A stretch of 64,000 nucleotides of DNA from Burkholderiaceae bacterium (GTDB lineage: Bacteria > Pseudomonadota > Gammaproteobacteria > Burkholderiales > Burkholderiaceae): positions 1-64,000 of the forward strand of contig JAGTRK010000007.1 in the NCBI GenBank assembly GCA_018261955.1, in the 5' to 3' direction. The position numbers and the translations under genes are program-made. Every line of letters begins with the position of its first letter. The stretch's first letter is position 1. Below, one piece after another: positions 48,519 through 58,001 of this stretch. Under the pieces are notes generated by a model. The model searched no databases and was not told where the DNA came from. It was given only the letters and a program-made list of their open reading frames with translations.

Positions 48519-49936
48519 TCCGACAATGGGTGCACCTCGCGCCATGAGGACTCAATTGCCCATTGGATTTTTTGCCCTTTGAGTTTGAGCGGTGCTTCTG
48601 GCAATGCTATGTCCACCCGTGCATGCGCGAGAATCACCGCCAAACGCAGACACAGCACATGTGCGGTAAAGTCGGGCAGACTGCTGAATTTTTCAGTATG
48701 TTTGCGCAAACCACCAACCTGCGCACCCACCAGTTCGGCCAAATAACTTTGCGCAAAGCGCGAAAATCCAGCCAAATCGGTGTTCGCCATCAAATACGCA
48801 CCGTGTCGGTGGTAACCATCGTGTGACACCGCCATGCCCACCTCGTGCGTCATCGCCGCCCAAGCCAAGCGTTGTTGCGCCAATTTCGGTGCATCGGGTG
48901 CTATTTGTGCGTACAACACCAACGCGAGTTGGCGCACGCGCATCGCCTGCGCCACATCCACGCCATAGCGTTTGATGAGCCGTTGCATGGTTTGCTCGCG
49001 CGTGTCGCGCTCAGTGTCTTGTCCGAGCAAATCAATCATCACCCCTTGACGCAAGGCACTGTAACACGGACGCATTTCTTGGATGTCCAAGGCATGAAAC
49101 AAGCCCATCAACACCGCCAAGCCGCCCGCCAACACTTGAGCACGTTGCTCCTTAATTTCGGCAAACGTCCATTTACTTGGTGGTTTGTTGAGCATCAATT
49201 TGGCCAACTGGCTCATGCACTCGCGCGTGATGGGGTAAGTGGTCACTTCCACGCCTGCATTGAGTGCAACGCACAGTTCTGCAATCGTTTCTATCGTGCC
49301 CGATGAGCCAACAGCATACTGCCAGTGCTGCGCGCCAAACTGCGCGTAGGCTTCTTCAAACACCGCCGAAGCCGCCAGCACGGCTTTTTCAAAACTGCGT
49401 TTGGTCGGTTGACCATTGGGGAAAAATTTCAAGGTGTGCGACACACAACCGATGCGCAGAGAATTCATGTGTTGCGCGGTGTAATTCGTGCCGACAATCA
49501 ATTCAGTTGAGCCACCACCAATGTCCACCACCAAACGCGGCACATCATCGGTCGGTAAATCGTGCGACACCCCAAGGTAAATCAAGCGCGCTTCCTCGCG
49601 CCCCGCAATGATTTCAATCGGGTAGCCCAAGGCTTTTTGTGCGGGTTCTAAAAACGCATCGGGATTCTTGGCACTGCGCAGACTTTGGGTTGCCACCGCG
49701 CGCACCGCATGTGGCGCAACCCCACGCAATCGTTCGGCAAAACGCTCTAAGCACGCCACCGAGCGCGCAATCGATTCGGGCGTGAGAAACCCATGCTCAT
49801 CCAAGCCCGCACCCAGACGCACGGGTTCTTTGTAGTAGTCAATGGTGACCAACTGGCCATCCTCCAAGCGCGCCATTTGCAGGCGAAAACTGTTGGAACC
49901 CAAATCAACCGTGGCGAGAATTTGTCCGTTTTGCAT
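48452..49936 (-). CDS. ppx: Exopolyphosphatase Ppx/GppA family
   Basis: Ppx releases phosphate from polyphosphate; GppA converts pppGpp to ppGpp. The 494-residue protein has an actin-like N-terminal domain with TVDLGSNSFRLQM, VDIGGGSTELIVG and a Glu in the EARLIYLGV region, followed by an HD-type C-terminal part (THEVGMAVSHDGYHRHGAY). These fit the family, and Ppx is the commoner call in betaproteobacteria, but GppA is possible. ppk is not adjacent. It is third in the ftsY-hypothetical-ppx run. Confidence 0.88.
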   Translation of the reverse strand: MQNGQILATVDLGSNSFRLQMARLEDGQLVTIDYYKEPVRLGAGLDEHGFLTPESIARSVACLERFAERLRGVAPHAVRAVATQSLRSAKNPDAFLEPAQKALGYPIEIIAGREEARLIYLGVSHDLPTDDVPRLVVDIGGGSTELIVGTNYTAQHMNSLRIGCVSHTLKFFPNGQPTKRSFEKAVLAASAVFEEAYAQFGAQHWQYAVGSSGTIETIAELCVALNAGVEVTTYPITRECMSQLAKLMLNKPPSKWTFAEIKEQRAQVLAGGLAVLMGLFHALDIQEMRPCYSALRQGVMIDLLGQDTERDTREQTMQRLIKRYGVDVAQAMRVRQLALVLYAQIAPDAPKLAQQRLAWAAMTHEVGMAVSHDGYHRHGAYLMANTDLAGFSRFAQSYLAELVGAQVGGLRKHTEKFSSLPDFTAHVLCLRLAVILAHARVDIALPEAPLKLKGQKIQWAIESSWREVHPLSDYLIEEEWRSWDKVGFTCRASP

Positions 49937-49946
49937 TATTGGCTCT

Positions 49947-50492
49947 TCATTGGCGTTTTTGTGATTTCATGTAATTCACACACGCTGGCTCAGAGCGCAT
50001 CAATGCCTCCATGTTTTTTGAATTCAACGCTTTGGGGATGTCCAAGGAACTCATGACATACTGCAATCCTTGTTGAGCATTGACGGGCATGCGGCGTATC
50101 ATTTGCTCCAAATATTGTCCCCAAAACTCCGCCGCTCGAGTCCACTGTTTGCCTGCAATCAGGCGTTTTAACGGCACTTGGGTTTGCGCGAACGCTTGCT
50201 GCTCAGTCGGTTGGGCTAAAAATTGTTCCAGTGCTTTGACCCTGTCGGCATAACCCGCCTGTTGCACCATTTGCACCGCGTTGGGAACCACTTCGGGCAG
50301 GACATGCTTGTTAAAAATCGCGTTCAGACACGATATATAGACTGGATTTTTATCCTCTGACTCATCCAATCCCTGCTGTGTGCCCATTTGCAACACGGGA
50401 TCAAACCACTGGCTCAATAATTTGTGTGAGGTTTCTTGAGCTTGGACGTTCAGTGACCATGCACACAGCAACGCCCATAAGTATTTTTTCAT
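49947..50492 (-). CDS. Hypothetical secreted protein between ftsY and ppx
   Basis: I do not recognise this 181-residue protein. It has a clear signal peptide, MKKYLWALLCAWSLNVQAQ, so it is periplasmic or secreted. The mature part is helical, with two cysteines (in YISCLNAIF and EPACVNYMK) that could form a disulfide. Three ATG codons lie in a row (50498, 50495, 50492); I prefer the last because AAGG lies six bases before it. It is 10 bp upstream of ppx and 13 bp after ftsY on the same strand, so it is part of that operon. Confidence 0.7.
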   Translation of the reverse strand: MKKYLWALLCAWSLNVQAQETSHKLLSQWFDPVLQMGTQQGLDESEDKNPVYISCLNAIFNKHVLPEVVPNAVQMVQQAGYADRVKALEQFLAQPTEQQAFAQTQVPLKRLIAGKQWTRAAEFWGQYLEQMIRRMPVNAQQGLQYVMSSLDIPKALNSKNMEALMRSEPACVNYMKSQKRQ

Positions 50493-50505
50493 CATCATCC
50501 TTAAT

Positions 50506-51657
50506 TCATTCGCCCAACAACGCTTCGACGAACTCCACTGCATCAAAGGTCTGCAAATCGTGTACGCCCTCACCGACACCAATGAAATACACAGGAATTT
50601 TGCGCTCCACCGCCAATGCAGCGAGCACGCCACCTTTGGCGGTGCCATCGAGTTTGGTAATGATGAGACCCGTCAATCCAACCGCTTCGTCAAACGCCTT
50701 GACCTGAGCCAAGGCATTTTGCCCCATATTGCCATCGAGCACGAGGATGATTTCGTGCGGTGCGCCATTCATGGCTTTATCCGCCACCCGTTTGACTTTT
50801 TTGAGTTCATCCATGAGGTTCAACTGGGTGGGCAATCGCCCTGCGGTATCGGCAATCACCACGTCGAGTTTTTTCGCCTGCGCCGAAGCGATTGCGTCAA
50901 ACACCACCGCCGCTGGGTCGCCCGACTCCTGCGCAATCACGGTGACGTTGTTGCGCTCACCCCACACCGCGAGTTGCTCACGCGCTGCGGCGCGAAAGGT
51001 ATCGCCCGCTGCGAGGATGATTTTTTTATCCATCGCTTGCAGGTGATGGGTCAGTTTGCCGATGCTGGTGGTTTTGCCCGCACCATTGACCCCCGCCACC
51101 ATGAGCACCAAAGGATGATGCGATTCAACATCAAGGGTTTTTTCTAAGGGTTGCAGCAATTCAATCAAAATCTGCTTGAGCGCGGTTTGCACCCCTTGTG
51201 CGTCCTCAATTTTTTCTTTTTTCACCCGCGCACGCAGGGCATTCATCACACGTTCAGTGGCATTGATGCCCACATCCGCCATTAAAAGCGCGTCTTCCAA
51301 CGATTCAAACAAAGCCTCATCGACCCGCACACCAACAAACACGTGGCGCAAATTCGTACCTGTTTTGCTCAGACCTTGGCGCAAACGAGCAAACCAACCC
51401 CCTTGCGATTGACCTTCGATACTTGGGCGAGTTTGGGTTTCGGGCTCGGTGTGCGCGGTGGTTTCGGACAAGCCCGCATCCATCGCACGCGTAAAAATCG
51501 CGCCCAAATCGACATCCGCAGGGATTGGGCTGGGTTGGGTTGCGTCTACGACTACGGCTACTGCGTCATGAACATCTGCCACAACAGGTGTATTTTGAAC
51601 AGCCCCATCTTGGATGGGTTCGTCGGTGGACTTTTTGCGGCGAAAAAAATTAAACAT
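50506..51657 (-). CDS. ftsY: Signal recognition particle receptor FtsY
   Basis: FtsY docks SRP-ribosome complexes at the membrane. The 383-residue GTPase has an acidic, variable N-terminal A domain (about 1-90), an N domain of helices, and the G domain with GVNGAGKTTSIGKL, DTFRAAAREQL, DTAGRLPTQLNLMDEL and TKLDGTAKGG. Length and motifs are typical. It is divergent from rsmD, the standard proteobacterial arrangement; ftsE and ftsX, often downstream, are absent and replaced by a hypothetical gene and ppx. Confidence 0.97.
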   Translation of the reverse strand: MFNFFRRKKSTDEPIQDGAVQNTPVVADVHDAVAVVVDATQPSPIPADVDLGAIFTRAMDAGLSETTAHTEPETQTRPSIEGQSQGGWFARLRQGLSKTGTNLRHVFVGVRVDEALFESLEDALLMADVGINATERVMNALRARVKKEKIEDAQGVQTALKQILIELLQPLEKTLDVESHHPLVLMVAGVNGAGKTTSIGKLTHHLQAMDKKIILAAGDTFRAAAREQLAVWGERNNVTVIAQESGDPAAVVFDAIASAQAKKLDVVIADTAGRLPTQLNLMDELKKVKRVADKAMNGAPHEIILVLDGNMGQNALAQVKAFDEAVGLTGLIITKLDGTAKGGVLAALAVERKIPVYFIGVGEGVHDLQTFDAVEFVEALLGE

Positions 51658-51783
51658 GGTTTTTCAATCAATGGGCTACGGTATAATTCGCTCATTGTAC
51701 GCAAAGCCTTGCACACACACAACGTTATGCCCCTATTTCGTAGGTGTAAACCATTTTTATCTTGAACACACACAGCCACATTC

Positions 51784-52410
51784 ATGCCGCCCAAAAACCA
51801 ATCAACCACAGGTCACATCCGCATCATCGCAGGTCAATGGCGACGGCATCAATTGCCCGTATTGACACACGCAGGTTTGCGTCCATCATCTGACCGCGTG
51901 CGCGAGACGGTATTCAATTGGCTCAATCACCTATGGGGCGGTCAATTTGCAGACAAACACATCATTGACGTGTTTGCGGGCACGGGTGCATTTGGATTGG
52001 AGTGCATCAGCCGTGGCGCACGCGCGGTCACGCTCATTGATGCACACCCGCCCGCCATCGCCGCGATTACCCAAACCTTGGCACATTGGGGCAAACAAGA
52101 TGCGAGCGTAACGAGTGCGCAAACCATCGCAGACGATGCTTTGAAAATATTGCATGGGTATGCGCAGGCAGGACACTCATTTGACTTGGTGTTTTTAGAT
52201 CCGCCCTTTGGCAAGGGTTGGTTGGACAAAACGCTGCCACTCGTTAGCCCGTTGTGTCATACAGACAGTTTGCTGTACGTTGAAGTGGAAAAAGGCGCGA
52301 ATTCAGATACATTGGGCGCACTCACGCAGCAAGGTTGGGAACGCCTACGTGAGGGCACAACGCAACAGGTTTATTATTCGTTGTGGCGACGATTGAATGC
52401 GAGTACTTGA
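51784..52410 (+). CDS. rsmD: 16S rRNA (guanine966-N2)-methyltransferase RsmD
   Basis: RsmD methylates G966 of 16S rRNA. The 208-residue protein has IRIIAGQWRRHQL, GLRPSSDRVRETVFNWL, the SAM loop IDVFAGTGAFGLECISRGA and the catalytic motif DLVFLDPPFG. The ORF starts within the 126-bp gap to ftsY. TATAAT at 51682-51687 may be the -10 of its promoter. It is convergent with the ABC exporter. Confidence 0.94.
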   Translation: MPPKNQSTTGHIRIIAGQWRRHQLPVLTHAGLRPSSDRVRETVFNWLNHLWGGQFADKHIIDVFAGTGAFGLECISRGARAVTLIDAHPPAIAAITQTLAHWGKQDASVTSAQTIADDALKILHGYAQAGHSFDLVFLDPPFGKGWLDKTLPLVSPLCHTDSLLYVEVEKGANSDTLGALTQQGWERLREGTTQQVYYSLWRRLNAST

Positions 52411-52443
52411 ATGCGAATACTTGACTAACGCCATTCTGAAGTT

Positions 52444-54258
52444 TTAAGCAGATGCGGTCTCAGGCTCACTCTGCTGCTGCATCCACATCTGCGCATACAC
52501 ACCATTTTTCGCCAACAACGCCGCATGTGTCCCGCGCTCAACAATGCGTCCATCGTCCATCACCAAAATCTGCTCGGCATGGACAATGGTGGACAGGCGA
52601 TGCGCAATAATCAAGGTGGTGCGGTTTTGCGCGGCTTCGTCAAACGCCGATTGGATGGCTTTTTCGGCATGGGTGTCCAGCGCGGAAGTCGCTTCATCAA
52701 ACACCAATATCGGCGTATTTTTCAATAAAGTTCGCGCAATCGCCACGCGTTGCTTTTCGCCGCCTGAGATTTTCAAACCACGCTCGCCGACTTGAGTGTC
52801 CAAACCTTCAGGCAAACGTGCCAAAAATTCGCCCAAATGTGCCGCGTGCGCCGCTGCCAAAACCTCTGCATCACTGGCATCGGGGCGACCATAGCGGATG
52901 TTGTAACCCAGCGTGTCATTAAACAACACAGTGTCTTGCGGCACAATACCAATGTTGCGCCGCAGGCTGGTTTGCGTCACACCTTTGATGGACTGCCCGT
53001 CAATCAGCACCTCGCCGCTTTGCACATCATAAAAGCGAAACAACAAGCGTGACAAAGTCGATTTACCCGCACCGCTTTTACCGACCACTGCGGTGGTGGT
53101 GTTCGGCGCGATGGTGAAACTCACATCGTGCAAAATTTGGCGATTGGCATCGTAGGAGAAATTCACATGGCAAAACTCGACCTGTCCGCGTGTAACGTTT
53201 AATGCCGCTGCATCAGGCGCGTCGTTGATTTCATGCGGCGCGTCGAGCAGCGTGAACATTTTGTCCACGTCAATCAAGCCTTGTTTGATTTCTCGGTACA
53301 TCACACCGAGGAAATTCAAAGGCACATACAGTTGCAGCATCAAGGTGTTGATCAACACCAAATCGCCAATCGTTGCGCGCCCCGCAACCACATCGTGCGT
53401 GGCGTACCAAAGGATGGCAATCAGCGCGACCGAGATAATCATCTGCTGACCCAAATTGAGCAGTGACAATGAATTTTGCGATTCAATCGCCGCCACACGA
53501 AATTGCTTTAACCCTTGGTCGTAACGTTTGGCTTCAAAGGCCTCGTTGTTGAAATACTTGACGGTTTCAAAATTGAGTAGGGAGTCAATCGCTTTTTGAT
53601 TGGCTTCTGAATCCATTTTATTCATGCGCACGCGGTACTGCGTGCGCCACTCGGTAATCGCAATCGTAAAACCGATGTAGCACACCAAAGCCATCGCGGT
53701 AATGGTCACGAACACCCAATCGTATTTCACCCACAAAAAGCCCAACACCATCAACATTTCAATCAAGGTTGGCACGATGGTCATGAACGAAAAACCAATC
53801 AACGTGCGGATGCCGCGATTGCCGCGCTCAATGTCGCGCGTCAAGCCGCCCGTTTGACGCGACAGATGAAAGCGCAGCGACAAGTCGTGTAATTGATTGA
53901 ATACTTTGAGCGACACGGTGCGTGCGGCATTTTCGACCACTTGGAAAAACACAATTTCGCGCAACTCGTTGAACAAAGTTTGCGAAATTCGCAACGCGCC
54001 GTAGGCTATCAATAAAGCCACAGGTACGACAAACACCATCTGCACGTTGGGATTGGGCGTGAGCGAATCAATCACGCTTTTCAGCGTCATCGGAATGCCG
54101 AGATTCATTAACTTCGCCAAAATCAGCGCGCTAAATGCCATCAATACACGGTATTTACTCGCCCAAACATACGGCCAAAGAGACTTGATGGTTTGCCAAT
54201 CGGAGCGATCGGCACGGGCAGGATTGGCAGGAGGGGACGAATCGAAGCGACGGCTCAT
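52444..54258 (-). CDS. ATM1-type ABC exporter (fused permease and ATPase)
   Basis: This is a 604-residue half-transporter with six membrane helices followed by a nucleotide-binding domain. Walker A is VGKSGAGKSTLSRLL, the signature is LKISGGEKQRVAIARTLL, and Walker B is ILVFDEATSALD; the D-loop and H-loop (IAHRLSTIVHAE) follow. The transmembrane part, with FNNEAFEAKRYDQGL and IERGNRGIRTLIGFSF, fits the ATM1/heavy-metal-tolerance subgroup, which exports glutathione-linked compounds. It functions as a homodimer in this family. It stands alone between convergent rsmD and the GMC oxidoreductase gene. Confidence 0.88.
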   Translation of the reverse strand: MSRRFDSSPPANPARADRSDWQTIKSLWPYVWASKYRVLMAFSALILAKLMNLGIPMTLKSVIDSLTPNPNVQMVFVVPVALLIAYGALRISQTLFNELREIVFFQVVENAARTVSLKVFNQLHDLSLRFHLSRQTGGLTRDIERGNRGIRTLIGFSFMTIVPTLIEMLMVLGFLWVKYDWVFVTITAMALVCYIGFTIAITEWRTQYRVRMNKMDSEANQKAIDSLLNFETVKYFNNEAFEAKRYDQGLKQFRVAAIESQNSLSLLNLGQQMIISVALIAILWYATHDVVAGRATIGDLVLINTLMLQLYVPLNFLGVMYREIKQGLIDVDKMFTLLDAPHEINDAPDAAALNVTRGQVEFCHVNFSYDANRQILHDVSFTIAPNTTTAVVGKSGAGKSTLSRLLFRFYDVQSGEVLIDGQSIKGVTQTSLRRNIGIVPQDTVLFNDTLGYNIRYGRPDASDAEVLAAAHAAHLGEFLARLPEGLDTQVGERGLKISGGEKQRVAIARTLLKNTPILVFDEATSALDTHAEKAIQSAFDEAAQNRTTLIIAHRLSTIVHAEQILVMDDGRIVERGTHAALLAKNGVYAQMWMQQQSEPETASA

Positions 54259-54333
54259 AATCTGTTTCTTTAGTTTTAATCAAGCGCGTATTCTACTCGC
54301 TTTGTGCGCCCTGCGAACAGCCGCCGCGTCCAA

Positions 54334-55950
54334 TCACTCATCCGATTTGTGCGCCACCTGCGACATGATGTATTCAGAAATCGCCGTAATCGACAGCGAT
54401 GGATTGACCCCTGGATTGGCAGAAATCATCGAGCCATCGCACACATAGGCATTTTGATAACCAAACAGCCGACCTTGTCGGTCAACCACGCCCGTGCTCG
54501 CGTCCTCACCCATCACCGCGCCGCCGAGAATATGCGCGGTCGAAGCGATGTTAAACAACTGTTCGGTAAACAGGGTATAGGCTTTGCCGTTGATTTCTTT
54601 GGCGTACATCAGTGCCATTTCCTCTGCATGTGGGATATGCGCTTGAGGTCGCTCACCGACATCCAATGCGGTTTGCAAGTTGCCCCAACGGTTCAGTTTG
54701 AATTGTAATTTGGAATCCAAATGCTGCATAAACAGCATCACTTGACTGTGTTTCGCCCAGTCTTTAACCGTTGCAATTTTAAAATACCCCACGGGGTCTT
54801 TCACCCACTGAGACAACATCTTATATAGCCGTACCCATGCATTTGAACCATATGCCATGGGTGCCATCGCCAAACGCCAAACACCAGAGCCCGCGCCATA
54901 GCGCACGGGTTCAAGGTGGCTGTGCGCATCGGTGTTGAGCACCGAGCCAATCGCAATCCCTTGGCTGTAGTCCACATCTTTGTCCGCCGTCGCCACATTG
55001 ATTAAGCTTTCATTGTTGCTGCGAATGTCGCGCCCCACACGCTCAGACAACGCAGGCATGGATGTTTGCTTGAGGGTCAACAGCAATTTGCTCGTGCCAA
55101 GCGTTCCGCCTGAAAACACCACGCCTTTTGCTTTGATGACTTGGGTTTTGCCACGCCCAAACCACGTCCATTGGGTGGAATCGCGCACATGAATTTCATA
55201 ACCGTTCTCGCCGTTTTCACCGATGGGTTTGACATCGTGTACAAACGTTTCTGCCAAGATTTTTGCACCGCGTTTTTGCGCCAAGTACAGATAATTTTTA
55301 TCCAATGAGTTTTTTGCATTGTGCCGACACCCCGTCATGCACGCGCCACAGTGCAGGCACGATGCACGCTCAGGGCCTTCACCCGCAAAATACGGATCGG
55401 GGACGGTCTCGCCCATTCGCTGACCCTCACGCGCAAAAAAAATCGCTACTTTGGTCGCATGAAAATCCTCTTCACGGTTGATTTTTTGCGCTACGGTGCG
55501 CAATGCTTCATCGCCCGCACATAATTTTGGATTAATTTCTGCGCCGAGCATGGTGTACGCCATGTCGTAGTGCGGCTTGAGCACGTTTTCCCAATCATTG
55601 AGTTTTGCCCAACTGCCTGTATTGAAAAACTCAGGTTTGGGGATGGGCAAGGTGCAGGCATACACCAAAGAACCACCGCCCACACCCACGCCCGACAAAA
55701 TACTGATGTGTTTGAAAAAGCTCAAACGCATAATGCCTTGGGTTTTAATCGCGGGAATCCACAACCAACGTTTAATCTGCCAATTGGTTTTGGGAAAGTC
55801 ATTCGGCGTGAACCATTTGCCCTTTTCAATCACCAGCACCTTATAGCCTTTTTCGGACAGACGCAGTGCGCTGACCGAACCACCAAAGCCGCTACCAATC
55901 ACCACGTAGTCATATTCCGTTTGCAACAACTCTAAATCCACTGCGTTCAT
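54334..55950 (-). CDS. GMC-family FAD oxidoreductase with CxxCxxCxxxC motif
   Basis: This is a 538-residue flavoprotein with an N-terminal dinucleotide fold (YDYVVIGSGFGGSVSALRLSE), GVGVGGGSLVYA, and a C-terminal GMC block (HILGGAVMGEDASTGVVDRQG, then PGVNPSLSITAISEYIM). In between, CLHCGACMTGCRHNAKNS gives four closely spaced cysteines, seen in cholesterol-oxidase-like members and suggestive of an Fe-S cluster. The substrate is unknown. I chose the ATG at 55950 with AAGGA before it. It starts 39 bp after glpD on the same strand, so the two are probably one transcript. Confidence 0.82.
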   Translation of the reverse strand: MNAVDLELLQTEYDYVVIGSGFGGSVSALRLSEKGYKVLVIEKGKWFTPNDFPKTNWQIKRWLWIPAIKTQGIMRLSFFKHISILSGVGVGGGSLVYACTLPIPKPEFFNTGSWAKLNDWENVLKPHYDMAYTMLGAEINPKLCAGDEALRTVAQKINREEDFHATKVAIFFAREGQRMGETVPDPYFAGEGPERASCLHCGACMTGCRHNAKNSLDKNYLYLAQKRGAKILAETFVHDVKPIGENGENGYEIHVRDSTQWTWFGRGKTQVIKAKGVVFSGGTLGTSKLLLTLKQTSMPALSERVGRDIRSNNESLINVATADKDVDYSQGIAIGSVLNTDAHSHLEPVRYGAGSGVWRLAMAPMAYGSNAWVRLYKMLSQWVKDPVGYFKIATVKDWAKHSQVMLFMQHLDSKLQFKLNRWGNLQTALDVGERPQAHIPHAEEMALMYAKEINGKAYTLFTEQLFNIASTAHILGGAVMGEDASTGVVDRQGRLFGYQNAYVCDGSMISANPGVNPSLSITAISEYIMSQVAHKSDE

Positions 55951-55989
55951 TGCTTTTCCTTGCTGTGTTATTCGTACAACCACCCATAT

Positions 55990-57498
55990 TTATGTATGCG
56001 TTTTGGGTAGGCTGTAGTGGGTCTGAATCATTTCTAAGTATCGTGCTTGCTCAAGTTGCCAACGCGCATCGTCCCAAGCCAAGTATTTTTGGCAGACCGT
56101 GCGAATTTTTGGCAAATACTCCTGTCCGCCGTTGCGCTGGGTATTACCCAATCGGGTACGGCGCAACAACACATCATCCAAGTGTACCACCATTTCATGT
56201 TGCACAATCCATTCGAGCGTCTGCAAAAATGTAGGGTTAAACTCAATCGCTTTTTTAGGATTGCCCAAATCATTGGGAAAAACCACATCGTGGCGAAACA
56301 GTCGCTCGTGCGTGTCGCGCAAAGCCCTTTGCTTATTTTCGTCTATCCAACCCAACGTGCGCAACACATCGTGTGCAATCACACGAAACGTCGTGAGTTT
56401 GCCGCCACTGACCGTGACCACGCCATGATGCGTCCATACCGAATGACTGCGCCGCTCTTGCGAGGGATTGAGTCCCTTGCCCGAGGCAATGATTGGCCGC
56501 ACGCCCGCAAAACTCGAGACAATGTCAGCTTGAGTGATGTGTGCGGACGGGAATTCACGTTGCATCAATTCAAGCAAATAATCGACTTCCTCTACGGCGC
56601 AATCGGCCTCTTGGCGCAAATCACCCGTGTGATCCAAATCAGTTGTGCCCACGCAGGTCATACCCATCCACGGATAAACAAACACAGGACGTTTATCGCG
56701 CGGGTGCAAAATCGTCAAACTGCTTTCAATCGGCAAGCGGTGGTGTGCCATCAATAAATGACTGCCGCGCAAAGGGCGGACTTTTTTCTCTGTGCCCGAT
56801 AGGGCATCAGCCAACGCACCCGTGGCATTGACCACTTTCTTTGCATGAATCGTGGTTTCGGTTTGATTGAGCGCGTCATACACACTCAAATCAAATCCTC
56901 CCGTGTGGTGCACCGATAGGTGATTGACCTGCACGTAGTTGCACACCTGCCCACCTTCAAGCACCGCTTCGTGCAACACCCGCAGCACCAAGCGCGCATC
57001 ATCAACCAGCGCGTCGGTGTAGCGCATTGCGCCTTTGAGTTGCGCTGTGCTCAACTGCGGCACACATTGGCTCAACCGTGCTTTAGAGAACCATTGATGG
57101 TCGCGAATGCCTGCAAACGCATCGTACAACCACATAATCGGAGCCATGGCCCAACGGTTGGGAAACTGCCTGCCGCGCACCACAAATAAATAGGCTTGAC
57201 GCTGCACCAAGTCAGGAATTTCTCTGAGCAAACGCTCACGCTCGTGCAAAGACTCGCGCACCAAGCGAAAATCGCCCTGCGCCATATAGCGAATGCCGCC
57301 GTGTACCATTTTTGAAGAACGACTGGACGTGCCCCAAGCGAAGTCTTTTTGCTCAAGCAACAGCACTTTTTTACCTCGTGCCTGTGGTTGCCGCATGGCT
57401 TCGAGCAACACCCCCGCGCCCGTAATGCCACCGCCGATGACCACCAAATCCCAATCGGTTTGTGCCAAAACGGCTGCATCCATCCTTGTGCCCAACAT
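55990..57498 (-). CDS. glpD: Aerobic glycerol-3-phosphate dehydrogenase GlpD
   Basis: GlpD oxidises glycerol-3-phosphate to dihydroxyacetone phosphate and passes electrons to quinone. The 502-residue protein has DLVVIGGGITGAGVLLEA for FAD, GTSSRSSKMVHGGIRY, FVYPWMGMTCVGTTDLDH and SSFAGVRPII, followed by SGGKLTTFRVIA. Length fits the family. The start at 57498 is backed by GAGG five bases upstream. No glycerol kinase or facilitator gene is nearby. The downstream GMC oxidoreductase is probably co-transcribed. Confidence 0.92.
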   Translation of the reverse strand: MLGTRMDAAVLAQTDWDLVVIGGGITGAGVLLEAMRQPQARGKKVLLLEQKDFAWGTSSRSSKMVHGGIRYMAQGDFRLVRESLHERERLLREIPDLVQRQAYLFVVRGRQFPNRWAMAPIMWLYDAFAGIRDHQWFSKARLSQCVPQLSTAQLKGAMRYTDALVDDARLVLRVLHEAVLEGGQVCNYVQVNHLSVHHTGGFDLSVYDALNQTETTIHAKKVVNATGALADALSGTEKKVRPLRGSHLLMAHHRLPIESSLTILHPRDKRPVFVYPWMGMTCVGTTDLDHTGDLRQEADCAVEEVDYLLELMQREFPSAHITQADIVSSFAGVRPIIASGKGLNPSQERRSHSVWTHHGVVTVSGGKLTTFRVIAHDVLRTLGWIDENKQRALRDTHERLFRHDVVFPNDLGNPKKAIEFNPTFLQTLEWIVQHEMVVHLDDVLLRRTRLGNTQRNGGQEYLPKIRTVCQKYLAWDDARWQLEQARYLEMIQTHYSLPKTHT

Positions 57499-57616
57499 GT
57501 CAACCTCGTTTTATTTGATTTGGATTACCATCAATTGCTGTGAATTTTATTTAAGCATCTGTATTGGCACATGATAGCACGCAATACTTGCTTTTTAAAA
57601 TCCTGCGATGCGGCTC

Positions 57617-57647
57617 TTGTACAGCGCAAAGTGCTTTCACGTATAAT
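57617..57647 (+). promoter_or_regulatory. Possible grxD promoter
   Basis: A consensus TATAAT lies at 57642-57647, 30 bp before the grxD start. TTGTAC at 57617-57622 is the best -35, but the spacing of 19 is longer than ideal. Confidence 0.45.
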
Positions 57648-57677
57648 GCTCAAAACTCAACCAACCACGAGGCAACC

Positions 57678-58001
57678 ATGAGCACAGCAACTCACGATTT
57701 TATTCAAAAAACCATCAGCGACCACCCGATTGTCCTGTTTATGAAAGGCACGGCGCAGTTCCCGCAGTGCGGTTTTTCGGGCAAAGCGATTGCCTTGCTC
57801 AAAGCCTGCGGTGCCACTCAAGTCGCCACGGTCAATGTTTTAGAAGACGATGCGATTCGCCAAGGCATCAAAGACTTTTCGCAATGGCCCACCATCCCAC
57901 AACTGTACATCAAAGGCGAATTCATCGGCGGCTCGGACATCATGAATGAACTATTTGAATCGGGCGAATTGCAAACCCTTGTCAGCCAAGCCATCGGGTA
58001 A
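57678..58001 (+). CDS. grxD: Monothiol glutaredoxin GrxD (Grx4)
   Basis: GrxD carries and transfers [2Fe-2S] clusters with glutathione. The 107-residue protein has the monothiol active site CGFS in FPQCGFSGKAIALL, then WPTIPQLYIKGEFIGGSDI. I chose the ATG at 57678, with GAGG upstream and a typical length. Its stop codon overlaps the ATG of the next gene (TAATG), so the permease is translationally coupled. Confidence 0.95.
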   Translation: MSTATHDFIQKTISDHPIVLFMKGTAQFPQCGFSGKAIALLKACGATQVATVNVLEDDAIRQGIKDFSQWPTIPQLYIKGEFIGGSDIMNELFESGELQTLVSQAIG

